Shown here: positions 42,097 through 51,087 of the stretch, piece by piece | Position numbering within the stretch: position 1 is the stretch's first letter | Layout of the letters: each line of letters opens with the position of its first letter | Assembly (NCBI GenBank): GCA_009845425.1 | Contig: VXZQ01000011.1 | Coordinates: forward strand, 62,001 to 126,000 | DNA: 64,000 bases | Direction of reading: 5' to 3' | From: Holophagales bacterium | GTDB lineage: Bacteria > Acidobacteriota > Thermoanaerobaculia > Multivoradales > Multivoraceae | Notes under the pieces: model-generated | The model's input: only the letters and a program-made list of their open reading frames with translations | Database searches by the model: none | Told to the model about the DNA's origin: nothing | Made by a program: the position numbers and the translations under genes

Positions 42097-44146
42097 CCGG
42101 CATCGCCATCAGTTCCTCGTGCGTACCTGACTCCCGCACTTCGCCGTCCTCCAGAAAGCAGATCCGGTCGGCGTTGGCGATCGTCGACAGGCGATGGGCG
42201 ATGATGATGACGAGCCTGTCCTTCGCCGCTTCGTTCAGGGCATCGACCAGGTAGGCCTCCGTCTCCGGGTCGAGCGCCGAGGTCGGCTCGTCCAGGATCA
42301 CGATGCGCGCGTCCCGGAGAATCCCCCGGGCGATGGCGATGCGCTGCTTCTGCCCGACTGACAGCTTGCTGGTCACGGTGCCGAGGTTGGTCCGGTAGCC
42401 GTCCGGCAGGGCGGCGATGAAGTCGTGGGCGCCGGCGACGCGCGCGGCGCGCTCGACCTGCGCCTCGGTCGCGGCCGGGTTGCCGTAGCGGATGTTCTCG
42501 AGAATCGAGTCGGAGAAGAGCTGCGTCTCCTGGAAGACGTAGGACACCTGCTTCCTGAGGCTCTCCACTGCCACGTCCTTCAGATCGACGCCGTCGACCT
42601 TTACCGTGCCCTCGGTCGCCTGAACGAAGGCCGGCACCGTGTAGGCGAGGCTCGTCTTGCCCGCGCCGGTCGGGCCGACGAACGCGACGATCTCGCCGAT
42701 GCGGGCTTCCAGATCGACGTTGCGGAGCGCGCGGCGGCCGTCCGGGTAGGTCAGGCCGACGCCCTTCATCTCGACGCCGCGCTTGATCCTGTCCAGTTCG
42801 ACGCCGTCCCGTGTCTTCTCCGCCGGCAGGTCCATCAGGAAGAAGACCCGGCGCATGCCCGCGATGTCGCGCTGCCACTCGGTGTACATGAAACCCCAGG
42901 CGCCGAACGTCGCACTGAGGACGAAGAAGTAGTACGTGAGGACGAAGTAGTCGCCGGCGGTGAACGTGCCGTCGATGACGCGGCCCGCCATCACGATGAA
43001 GAACAGGACCTGGCTCAACAGCAGCGCCAGGCTGAAGGCCTGCCGGTACGTCAGCACGAGGAACCACTCCGTCCGGAAGCGCTTGAACGACTCCGCACTC
43101 GCCCGGCGGAGTCGCTGGCTCTCCCGCTCGTTACCGCCGAGGCTCTGAACGGCGAGGACGTTGCTCATCCCCTCTTCGATGTTGCTCGTCGTGCTCGAGC
43201 CGGAGGCGCGGCTGGCCTGACCCCGGCGCCGCGACATACGGGCAAACGGAAGCTCGATCAGGAACACGATGGGAAGGGCGAGCATGCCCAGCACGATGAC
43301 CTCCGGCGCGGCGCCGAAGTACGTGAACATGATGTAGAGGGTGATCACCACGCCGAGCAGGCCGGAGTAGAGCCCCAGCGCGATGCCGTGCAGCAGCATG
43401 TTGGCGCTGGTGGAGTCGTACAGGACGCGGTAGACGCTGTCACCGATTCGCAGGTCGTCCAGGGTCGTCATCGGCAATGACCGCAGCTTCCCGGCTACCC
43501 GGGTTCGGAGGAAGTGGTTCATCGACTGCGAGAGGCGAAGATGCACCCGGAAGTCGATGAACCCGAGGATGCCCGCCATCAGGCCCGAACCGAGGTTCGC
43601 CTGGTTCTCCGTCTGCGTGGCGATGTCGTGGCCCTGGGCCAGGGTGCCGAGGCCCTGCGGCGTGAGGGCCGTGGCGCCCCCGGAAGAGCCCGCCGAGGCC
43701 CCGGTGGGCGCTCCGCTGGGAGACCTGCCCGCGCCCCGGCTCGTGGTGAAGCCAAAGACCGTCACCATGAACGCCCCGAGCAGGAACACCCAGAGCATCA
43801 TCTCAACCGGCCCCATGCCGTCCAGCAACAGCACGGCCGGAGCCAGGAAGGCAGGAAAGCCCGACGCGTCCCCGATGGGCATGCCCAGGATGACGTGGTC
43901 GACGACGACCTTGCCCGGCCAGGGCGCGACCATCAGTCGAAACACCAGCTCCACCGTGATGAAGCCGAGCTTCGTCGCGATCCGCGCCTTGAACAGCCGG
44001 AAGGTCGAGATGACCCGAGCGAAGATGCGCAGGACCTCCCGGAACGAAATGTCCGTGCCCAGGTCGAGAACGCTGGCCGCGCGGTCGAGCTGCTTCTCGT
44101 GCTCCCGCAGCGACGGGCGAGAAGCGCGAGCGGCCTCTGCCATCAA
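42047..44146 (-). CDS. ABC exporter, fused membrane and ATPase domains (paralogue 2)
   Basis: 699 aa, close to the protein at 37257 along its whole length, including the Ser/Gly-rich insert with GTLAQGHD. Six membrane segments, Walker A GPTGAGKTS, signature LSVGQKQRIAIARG, Walker B VILDEPTSALD, switch HRLSTI. The ATG at 44146 overlaps the stop of the next exporter gene (ATGA), so the two half-transporters are probably made together and may form a heterodimer. Exporters of this form move lipids, peptides or drugs outward; cargo unknown. Confidence 0.93.
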   Translation of the reverse strand: MMAEAARASRPSLREHEKQLDRAASVLDLGTDISFREVLRIFARVISTFRLFKARIATKLGFITVELVFRLMVAPWPGKVVVDHVILGMPIGDASGFPAFLAPAVLLLDGMGPVEMMLWVFLLGAFMVTVFGFTTSRGAGRSPSGAPTGASAGSSGGATALTPQGLGTLAQGHDIATQTENQANLGSGLMAGILGFIDFRVHLRLSQSMNHFLRTRVAGKLRSLPMTTLDDLRIGDSVYRVLYDSTSANMLLHGIALGLYSGLLGVVITLYIMFTYFGAAPEVIVLGMLALPIVFLIELPFARMSRRRGQASRASGSSTTSNIEEGMSNVLAVQSLGGNERESQRLRRASAESFKRFRTEWFLVLTYRQAFSLALLLSQVLFFIVMAGRVIDGTFTAGDYFVLTYYFFVLSATFGAWGFMYTEWQRDIAGMRRVFFLMDLPAEKTRDGVELDRIKRGVEMKGVGLTYPDGRRALRNVDLEARIGEIVAFVGPTGAGKTSLAYTVPAFVQATEGTVKVDGVDLKDVAVESLRKQVSYVFQETQLFSDSILENIRYGNPAATEAQVERAARVAGAHDFIAALPDGYRTNLGTVTSKLSVGQKQRIAIARGILRDARIVILDEPTSALDPETEAYLVDALNEAAKDRLVIIIAHRLSTIANADRICFLEDGEVRESGTHEELMAMPDGRYREYVSLQAGSQA

Positions 44147-46617
44147 CCGGCCTCGCCGGCGCGTCTCGACAGTCTCGCCTCGGTCTCCACGAAGGTCCGG
44201 TAGCGCCCTCCGTCCACGACCATCAGTTCGTCATGGGACCCGTTCTCGACGATCCGGCCGCCGTCGAGATAGAGGATCCGGTCCGCCTGCTGAATCGTCG
44301 AGATCCGGTGCGTGATCAGGAAGATGGCCCGGCCCTTGCCCCACGCCGAGAGTCGCTCGAGCACCCGGTGTTCGGTGTAGGCGTCGAGCGCGGCCGTCGG
44401 CTCGTCCAGGATCAGGATCGGAGCGTCCTTGACGATCGCCCGGGCGATCGAGAGGCGCTGGCGCTGCCCCGTGGACAGCTTGCCGCCGCGGTCGCTCAGG
44501 ACCGTGTCCAGGCCTTCCGGCAGACCGGCGACGTACTCGTCCACGCAGGCGACGCGGGCCGCCTCCAGCACCTGCTCGTCGCTCGCACCGGGGACGACGT
44601 AGCGGATGTTGTCCCGCACGGACATGCCGAACAGCACGTTCTCCTGCAGGGCGACCGAGACGTTCCCGCGCAGGCTGTCCACGTCCAGCTTTCGCAGGTC
44701 GACGCCGTCGATCGAGACCGTGCCGGAGTCGGGATCGAACAGCCGAAGCAGCAGACTGACCAGCGTGCTCTTGCCCGATCCCGTCGGGCCGACGATCGCC
44801 GTGATGCTGCCGGGTTCGACAGCGAGACTGACATCGCGCAGAACGGGACGGTCCGGTTCGTAGGCGAAGTCGACGTTGTCAAAGTGGATCTGGCGCCGGA
44901 AAGGCCCCATCGGCGCCGCGTCGGGAGCGTTCTGTATGTCGGGCTCGATGTCGAGAATGTCGAACGACCGGTCGAGCCCCATCGCCATGTCCTGGGCCTG
45001 CGACCACAGGGTCACGACGTTCCGCACGGAGACACTCGACGCGCCGATCTGCTCCTGGGCCCAGTTGTACGCGGCCAGGTTCCACGTCACGAAACTGAGA
45101 CCAACGAGGGCGACGAGCGCCGTCGCGAAGGTCTCCCGTTCCCCGTTGGCCCAGACCGCCATCAGGAACTGCGCGCTCAGAAGCGCGGCGGCGGCGATCG
45201 AGAAAGTGACGATGCCGACGACCGCCATCAGCGACCGGACGCGGAAGGACGCGTTGAACGCCCTCACGGAATCCCGCTCGAGCCGCTCCTGCTCCCTGTC
45301 CGCCGCGCCGTAGGCCTTGATCACCCGGATCGCGGCGAACGTCTCCTGCACGCGCGAGGTGAAGTCCGAGTTGGCCTCCCGGGCAGCGAGGGATCGCTCG
45401 CGCATCCGCGGCGAAAACCAGCGCCCCCACAGGACGGCGAGCAGGACGATGCTGAGCGCCATGCCGCCGAGGATCGGATCGAGCGCGGCCAGGAAGACGA
45501 CGCCGATCGCGTAGGTGCTCAGCATCTGCATCGACTGCGTCACGTTGCCGATGACGGCCGTGACCTGGGCGCTGTCCTGGTAGATGCGGTAGACCGAATC
45601 GCCCACCCGGTGGTCGCTGTGGTAGCGGAGAGACAGCCCGAGCCAGCGCTCCACCAGCGCCATCCGCAGGTCCTGGTTCACGCGCTGCATGATGAAGATG
45701 TAGTAGTACGGCAGCAGCATCATCACCGGGAGCTGCGCGAACCAGCCGAAGACCATGAAAACGGCGTAGATCCACTTCAGGCTGTGCCGCTGCTCGGCGG
45801 TCAGGGGCGCCAGGTCGATGTTCGGTTCGGCACCATCGGCGTCGGGTTCCACAGACTCCGCACCGGCTCCGGGCTGCGTCTCGCCAGCGAGCTCCGACCG
45901 GCCGATGAAGTCGGCCAGGAACGGCGTCAGCGGCTCAGCCTGCAGGATGGACTGGCTGATCAGGTCCACCGAGAAGAGGGCGATCACCATCGTCAGCAGG
46001 GTCGAGGCCCAAACCAGGACGAAGTAGTAGACGAGGTGGCTGCCGAGCCGGATGCGGAAGCGCAGCTTGCCGCCGTCGAACCGGTACTGCAGGACCCAGA
46101 TGCAGACGCATCCCGCCGCCACCAGCCCCACGTATAGCGAGTCTGCGAGACCGTCCACGCCGAACAGCGCGAACAGGAACGCTGCCGTGCCGACGAGCAC
46201 GAGCGCGAGGGACGCCCAGAGGTAGGCCCGGCCCCTGACGAAGAGGAGCGCCCACACGAGGCCGGTCATCAGGACCGTGCCGGCCAGAAGGAGATCGTGG
46301 CGCCAGTCGCTTCCCGGGGGCGCCAGCCACAGGAGCGGCCCGAGCGCCGTCAGGACGGTGACCAGGGGCGGAACGTGACGGAAGCTCCACGCGCCGTCCG
46401 CGGCGGCGTCGCCGTCGGCCGCCTTGTTGCGCGGCAGCTCCCGCCAGCGGCCGACGATCTGGGGCCAGAGGTACGGCCAGGTCCGAACGAAGATCCGGAA
46501 GACGGCGACAAAGCCCTGCTCCTCCGGGGCCTTGCCCGGCTGGGGCTCCGGAGGGGTGTCCGCCTCGCCCCAGAAGGGGAGGGCGCGTGCCTGCTTCAGA
46601 TCGTCCATGGGTTGCAC
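44143..46617 (-). CDS. ABC exporter with long N-terminal region
   Basis: 824 aa. The N-terminal 230 residues hold a Pro-rich start, three or more extra hydrophobic segments (VLTALGPLLWLAPP, LLLAGTVLMTGLVWALLFV, LWASLALVLVGTAAFLFALFG) and a fourth before the canonical six-span domain. Nucleotide-binding domain: Walker A GPTGSGKST, signature LSTGQRQR, LILDEPTAALD, HRISTI. First gene of a three-gene unit with the second exporter and the WD40 protein; only distantly related to those two paralogues, consistent with a heterodimer partner. Confidence 0.92.
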   Translation of the reverse strand: MQPMDDLKQARALPFWGEADTPPEPQPGKAPEEQGFVAVFRIFVRTWPYLWPQIVGRWRELPRNKAADGDAAADGAWSFRHVPPLVTVLTALGPLLWLAPPGSDWRHDLLLAGTVLMTGLVWALLFVRGRAYLWASLALVLVGTAAFLFALFGVDGLADSLYVGLVAAGCVCIWVLQYRFDGGKLRFRIRLGSHLVYYFVLVWASTLLTMVIALFSVDLISQSILQAEPLTPFLADFIGRSELAGETQPGAGAESVEPDADGAEPNIDLAPLTAEQRHSLKWIYAVFMVFGWFAQLPVMMLLPYYYIFIMQRVNQDLRMALVERWLGLSLRYHSDHRVGDSVYRIYQDSAQVTAVIGNVTQSMQMLSTYAIGVVFLAALDPILGGMALSIVLLAVLWGRWFSPRMRERSLAAREANSDFTSRVQETFAAIRVIKAYGAADREQERLERDSVRAFNASFRVRSLMAVVGIVTFSIAAAALLSAQFLMAVWANGERETFATALVALVGLSFVTWNLAAYNWAQEQIGASSVSVRNVVTLWSQAQDMAMGLDRSFDILDIEPDIQNAPDAAPMGPFRRQIHFDNVDFAYEPDRPVLRDVSLAVEPGSITAIVGPTGSGKSTLVSLLLRLFDPDSGTVSIDGVDLRKLDVDSLRGNVSVALQENVLFGMSVRDNIRYVVPGASDEQVLEAARVACVDEYVAGLPEGLDTVLSDRGGKLSTGQRQRLSIARAIVKDAPILILDEPTAALDAYTEHRVLERLSAWGKGRAIFLITHRISTIQQADRILYLDGGRIVENGSHDELMVVDGGRYRTFVETEARLSRRAGEAG

Positions 46618-46629
46618 CGGAGAGATCGA

Positions 46630-46691
46630 GCGAGGCTAACGCTTCGCGCCGTTCCTGGCGGAAGGCCGGCGGGGACGCCGGCGCACCCAGT
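46630..46691 (+). repeat. REP-like element, copy D
   Basis: Hairpin 1: GCGAGGC-TAAC-GCTTCGC with one G-U pair (46630-46647); 17-nt spacer; conserved hairpin and GCACCCAGT tail at 46665-46691. Lies between two same-strand genes, just upstream of the ABC exporter operon. Confidence 0.75.
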
Positions 46692-46720
46692 GTGGAGTCT
46701 CGTCTGGTTCGAGGGCCGAA

Positions 46721-47959
46721 TCAGTCAGTCGGGGACTCCGCCGTTCTCCTGCGGCCCTCGACCGCGAAGTCGCCCTCGGGGGGCACATCAAGGCTCAAGG
46801 CGCCCCGGAAGGTGTCTCCCCGGACCTGCAGCCAGGCGCTCAGCTTGCCCACTGATCCCTTGCCCCAGTTCGACTGGGACCCGGACGCGGCGTACTCGTA
46901 GCTCAGGATGCCGTCCTCGAGCCGGACCGCCGTGACCTCCTTCTCGCCGTCCACCTCGTCGTGGAGCGTCGCGGCGAGCGCGCCGTCCTCCCCGGACACG
47001 GTCAGCACGCTGCGGCGAAACTCGCCGAGGACCTTCGCCAGGACATCCCACTCCCCAACCACCGCCTCGGGATCCGCCGGCTCCCCGGCGCCCACGACAC
47101 CGGGATAGTCGCGCCAGAGCCACCGCAGCGTGTCGGGAAAGATGGCGCCGCCGTGCCTCAGGTCATGGCCGCCCGTGCCCATCTCGAAGCGGTAGTCGTA
47201 GCGGGCGAACATCAGGGCGGAGTCCATCTGAAGGTTGGCCAGCGCCCAGTTTCCCTCCACGAGGTTGATGTCGTTCTCGCCGTCCTGGAGGAAGATGCGG
47301 ATCGGCTTGGGGCTACCGCGGGTCTTCCGGATCAGGTACGGGTAGCGGGAACCTCCCTCGAGCCTGGTGTAGCTGCCGACGTGGCTGACGACCTTGCTGA
47401 AGGCGTCGGGGCGCTGCCAGGCGACGGTGAAAGAGACCAGCCCGCCGTCGCTCATGCCGGCGATCGCCCGGCCCGCCGCCTCGTCGGTCAGGTTGTAGTC
47501 CCTGCCGACTTCCGGGAGGATCTCCTCGAGCAGGAAGCGGGCGTAGGTGCCGTCGAGCGGCGTGTACTGGTTGGTCCGCTGGTCCCAGGGGATCTCCTTC
47601 ATGCCGGGATTGATGAAGACGCCGATCGTGACCGGCATCTCGCCCCTGTGGATCAGGTTGTCGAAGACCGTCGGCGCCCTGACCGGGCCATCGGGTTCGA
47701 CGTAGAACTGACCGTCCTGGAAAACCATGACGGCCGCGGGCTCGGCGTCCGTGTACTGGGCCGGAACGTAGACCCAGTACTCGTGGGTCGTGCCCGGGTA
47801 AGTGCGGCTGGCGTCCCAGGTGCGCTTCTCCACCGTACCCGTGGGGACGCCTTCCTGGGGCTGGGAGTCGGGGCCGAGCGTGTACTCGGTGCCGCCGGCT
47901 CCGGTCGCCATCAAGAGAAACAACAGGGGGATCGGAAACCGCCCGATCCCCCTGCCCAT
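46721..47959 (-). CDS. Secreted esterase, enterochelin-esterase-like alpha/beta hydrolase
   Basis: 412 aa with a signal peptide to about GAGGTEY. YWVYVPAQYTDAEPAAVMVFQDGQFY and the nucleophile elbow GMSDGG (IAGMSDGGLVSF) place it in the putative esterase family (PF00756); RIFLQDGENDINLVEGNW and GGHDLRHGG probably hold the acid and His. After about residue 310 a separate beta domain (VVGEWDVLAKVLGEFRRSVLTV) recalls lipid- or carbohydrate-binding sandwich folds. Ends 20 bp downstream of the TonB receptor gene on the same strand, so the pair may take up and hydrolyse one ligand. Confidence 0.87.
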   Translation of the reverse strand: MGRGIGRFPIPLLFLLMATGAGGTEYTLGPDSQPQEGVPTGTVEKRTWDASRTYPGTTHEYWVYVPAQYTDAEPAAVMVFQDGQFYVEPDGPVRAPTVFDNLIHRGEMPVTIGVFINPGMKEIPWDQRTNQYTPLDGTYARFLLEEILPEVGRDYNLTDEAAGRAIAGMSDGGLVSFTVAWQRPDAFSKVVSHVGSYTRLEGGSRYPYLIRKTRGSPKPIRIFLQDGENDINLVEGNWALANLQMDSALMFARYDYRFEMGTGGHDLRHGGAIFPDTLRWLWRDYPGVVGAGEPADPEAVVGEWDVLAKVLGEFRRSVLTVSGEDGALAATLHDEVDGEKEVTAVRLEDGILSYEYAASGSQSNWGKGSVGKLSAWLQVRGDTFRGALSLDVPPEGDFAVEGRRRTAESPTD

Positions 47960-47978
47960 GACTACAGCGCCGGTGACG

Positions 47979-50900
47979 CTAGTTGAACGGCCGGAAGCGG
48001 AGCTGCAGGCCGGCCTCGCGGGGAGGCGTCACGAAGCCGATCGCGGGGACGCCCCCGTTGCCGGAGATCGGCAGATACTCGATGACCGCGACGTCGTCCA
48101 TGATGTTCTTGACGAACAGCGAGATCGACCACCTGTCGCTTGGAGCACTCCAGGTACCGCCCACGTCCAGCCGGTCGAATGCCGGCAGCTCCCAGATGGA
48201 GACGTTGCCAATGCTGGGGAACGCCGACTCGGTGTAGGCGTAGGTCGACTGGAAGGAGAGGTGGCCCGCGGAGACGAGCGGCTTGAACCAGGACGCCGTC
48301 AGCGCCAGCTTGTTCTGCGGCGCCTTCGGCAACCGGTTCCCCGTCTGATCCGTCGGCAGGTCGTACTCGCTGGTGGCCGGCTCGCCGGTGTCGAAGTTGA
48401 TGTAGTTCCAGATCGCCGTCTGGGCATCAGGATGGCCGTCGATCACCGAGGAGTGCGGACCGATCTCCGAGTCCTGCCAGGCAAAGAAGCCCCGGAGCCC
48501 GAAGGAGCCGATCCGATAACTGAACTCCAGGTCCACACCCTGAATCGTCGTGTCGGGAATGTTCGCCGTGTACTCGACGAGCGGCGTGGAGGAGTAGATG
48601 GAGATCGGAATGTCCACACCCGGCGGCGGCGCCTGCGTGGCGGCGAGCTGGTAGTTGTCGAACTGGTTGTACCAGAGCCCGGCCGAAAGCTGCAGACGCG
48701 AATCGAGGAAGAAGCCCTTCGCCCCCAGCTCGTAGTTCACCAGCGTCTCTTCCTCGATGTACGGCGGCACCTGACCCGGCAGACCGATGTTGAAGCCGCC
48801 GGAACGGAAGCCCGTGGAGATGCGGCCGTACACCAGATGGCCGGCCTCCGTCGTGCGCTCCAGGGCAAGGTGGCCGATCGGCCGCGCCCAGCTCTGAGGG
48901 TAAGGATTGCCCTCGCCTGCCAGCGCGATCGTGACCGGCGCGCCGCCCAGAGCCAGCGTGAAGAACCCGCCCTGGTCCACGGGCTTCTGCTCCTTCTCGT
49001 CTTCGGTGTAGCGAATGCCGCCCGAGAGCGCCCAACTGTCGTTGAACCGGTAGTCGACACTGAAGAACGCGGCCTCGGTCCAGTTCTTGCCCCTGTTGAA
49101 GAAGCTGAGCAGATGGCTGAGATCGTCGCCCTCCGGGCAGTACCAGTAGAGCCCTTCCTCGTCGCCCGCCGGGTCGCTCGTGCCGATGCCGAATCCCTCG
49201 ACCACCTTGATCAGGACATCCTGGCAGTTGTTGGCCTCCACGAAACCATAGATCGGCGATGCCCTTCGGGCCTGCTCATCGGCCGTCCCGAAGCGATACG
49301 GGATTTGCAAGTCATGGCGGTGGATCGTCCCGGACCTCTGGTTCTTGTACCTGAACAAGCCGCCGATGAAGTTGAAGTCACCGGCGTAGCTCGACCTGAA
49401 CAGGAGTTCCTGCGAATCTTCCTCGTACTCGAACGGCAGGTCGTAGAACGAGTTCGAGAACTGCACCGTTCCGTCGGGACAAAGGCCGTCCCAGCGGCCC
49501 GGCGTGCAGGACGTCAACGTGTGATCCAGCGAATCCGGGCTACCGCCAAGGCCGTGACCGCCCGGGGGAGTGTTGATCGGCACCCGATCCGTGTAGTCGG
49601 CGTCGCGGAGGGCCTGCTGCACCGTTTCGCCGCTGCTCGCGTTGAAGCTGATGCCGAGAGACCTCGAAACCTGCCAGTCGGCCCGGAGTACGCCGAAGTC
49701 GCTCTCGCTCTCGTTGATGCCGGGGTAGTTCAACGCCACCCTGTTCTGGATGTCGCCGGGGCAGTTCCACGCAGGGGTATTGAGGCCGCAGTTCGGATCG
49801 AGGGCCGGATTGGACGTCTCCCAGAGGTAGTAACGGTTCCGGGAGTAGCCGCCAGTTGTCCGGTCCACGTTCGAGAGCTGCACGAAGGCCCGTGGCGTCC
49901 CCCTGTCCTCCACATGGGACCAGCGCGCCCTCACGTTGAGCCGATCGGTCTCGGCGCGAAGCTGCGGCGCGTAGAAGATCTGATCGGGAGCGTCATGGTC
50001 GCCGCCCGGCCCGACGTTCTCCTGTCTGCCGTCGCCCGTGTGGTTGCCGGCCGTCAGGCGGAAGCTGAAGGGACCGTCGCCCAGCGGGCCGCCGAGCGCC
50101 CCGTTCAGGCGCTGCTGCGAGATGTCGGTGACTTCCCCCATCAACTCGGCGTCCCAGTGATCCGTCGGGCCCTTGGTGACCACGTTGATCGCACCCGCGA
50201 TCGAGTTGCGGCCGTTCAGGGTTCCCTGGGGTCCACGGGCCACCTCGACGCGTTCGAGATCGAAGCCGCCGCCGGGCGTCGTGCCGTAGACGCCGAGCGT
50301 GTACGCGCCGTCGACGTAGGTGGCGACGGCATAGTCGGCCTGGTCGTACTGCGCGTTCCGGGTACCGATGCCGCGGATGACCGTTCCCTGGCCCTGCTGT
50401 TCTATCTCGTCTCCGAACTGGAGGCCCGGAACCAGGTTCTGCAGATCCGTCCTCTCCTGGATCACGAGCTCTTCGAGCAGCGCAGAATCGAACGCCGAGA
50501 TCGTCATCGGCACTTCCATGACGTTCTCTTCGACCCTCTCCGCCGTGACGACGACCGTGGCGTGGTATGCGGGGCGGATCTCGAAGTCGACCGTCGCGCC
50601 GCTGGCGCCCACCTGAACGGACTGGCTCGACGACTGGAAACCCTCGAGGCTGGCGGTGACCGTCTGGCTGCCAGCCGCGACGCCCGAGATCGAGAAGGCG
50701 CCGTCCGCGTCGGTCATCGCCTCTCCGCCGCCCTCGACGCTGACGAGGACGCCCGGGAGCGGATCGCCGTCCGCGTCCGTCACGGTCCCCGAAACGGCGC
50801 CGTCCTGGGCAAACGCGGGCAAGGCCAGGAGCGACAAGGCGAGGGTCCAAAGGGCGAAGACTCTCAGGGTCTTCGGTACGGCTCGAAGTCTGCTCTCCAT
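47979..50900 (-). CDS. TonB-dependent outer-membrane receptor with N-terminal CarboxypepD_reg domain
   Basis: 973 aa from the ATG at 50900 (GGAGGG about 10 nt upstream; signal peptide ends LLALPAFAQ). Residues 30-115 are a carboxypeptidase-regulatory-like beta domain (VSGTVTDADGDPLPGVLVSVEGGG). The plug follows (VVVTAERVEENVMEVPMTISAF, IRGIGTRNAQYDQADYAVATYVDG, RVEVARGPQGTLNGRNSIAGAINVVTK), then the beta-barrel ending in LQLRFRPFN with the terminal aromatic. Imports a large or scarce ligand using TonB energy. No SusD partner; the esterase gene follows. Confidence 0.94.
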   Translation of the reverse strand: MESRLRAVPKTLRVFALWTLALSLLALPAFAQDGAVSGTVTDADGDPLPGVLVSVEGGGEAMTDADGAFSISGVAAGSQTVTASLEGFQSSSQSVQVGASGATVDFEIRPAYHATVVVTAERVEENVMEVPMTISAFDSALLEELVIQERTDLQNLVPGLQFGDEIEQQGQGTVIRGIGTRNAQYDQADYAVATYVDGAYTLGVYGTTPGGGFDLERVEVARGPQGTLNGRNSIAGAINVVTKGPTDHWDAELMGEVTDISQQRLNGALGGPLGDGPFSFRLTAGNHTGDGRQENVGPGGDHDAPDQIFYAPQLRAETDRLNVRARWSHVEDRGTPRAFVQLSNVDRTTGGYSRNRYYLWETSNPALDPNCGLNTPAWNCPGDIQNRVALNYPGINESESDFGVLRADWQVSRSLGISFNASSGETVQQALRDADYTDRVPINTPPGGHGLGGSPDSLDHTLTSCTPGRWDGLCPDGTVQFSNSFYDLPFEYEEDSQELLFRSSYAGDFNFIGGLFRYKNQRSGTIHRHDLQIPYRFGTADEQARRASPIYGFVEANNCQDVLIKVVEGFGIGTSDPAGDEEGLYWYCPEGDDLSHLLSFFNRGKNWTEAAFFSVDYRFNDSWALSGGIRYTEDEKEQKPVDQGGFFTLALGGAPVTIALAGEGNPYPQSWARPIGHLALERTTEAGHLVYGRISTGFRSGGFNIGLPGQVPPYIEEETLVNYELGAKGFFLDSRLQLSAGLWYNQFDNYQLAATQAPPPGVDIPISIYSSTPLVEYTANIPDTTIQGVDLEFSYRIGSFGLRGFFAWQDSEIGPHSSVIDGHPDAQTAIWNYINFDTGEPATSEYDLPTDQTGNRLPKAPQNKLALTASWFKPLVSAGHLSFQSTYAYTESAFPSIGNVSIWELPAFDRLDVGGTWSAPSDRWSISLFVKNIMDDVAVIEYLPISGNGGVPAIGFVTPPREAGLQLRFRPFN

Positions 50901-50961
50901 GGCGGTTTTCCCTCCGTTGTGGTGCCGGCGACGGAGTGCCGGCGAGCTAGCTCTTGATCCG

Positions 50962-50983
50962 TTGAACATGATACACCGTTCAA
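50962..50983. promoter_or_regulatory. Inverted repeat upstream of the TonB receptor gene
   Basis: TTGAAC-N10-GTTCAA, perfect 6-bp arms, in the 187-bp divergent gap. On the minus strand it covers TATCAT, a plausible -10, so a protein bound here would block the receptor promoter. Confidence 0.4.
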
Positions 50984-51025
50984 GGTTCACGTCGTAGCCC
51001 AGCATCGCAGATCCAACCTGATGAA

Positions 51026-51073
51026 CTGAACTGCTACCGCAATCCATCACGATGAGCTGAAGTAGCGGTTCAG
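51026..51073. promoter_or_regulatory. Long inverted repeat upstream of the ADP-ribosylglycohydrolase gene
   Basis: CTGAACTGCTAC (51026-51037) and GTAGCGGTTCAG (51062-51073) are inverted copies matching at 11 of 12 positions, 24 bp apart, ending 14 nt before the ATG at 51088. They share GAAC/GTTC with the repeat at 50962-50983, suggesting one regulator for both divergent genes. Confidence 0.4.
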
Positions 51074-51087
51074 ATTTGGCCGAAGAC

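Noticed and set aside
47802..50957. A 1051-codon open frame opposite the TonB receptor gene
   Set aside because: Same cause; it has no domain pattern and lies exactly over a canonical receptor.
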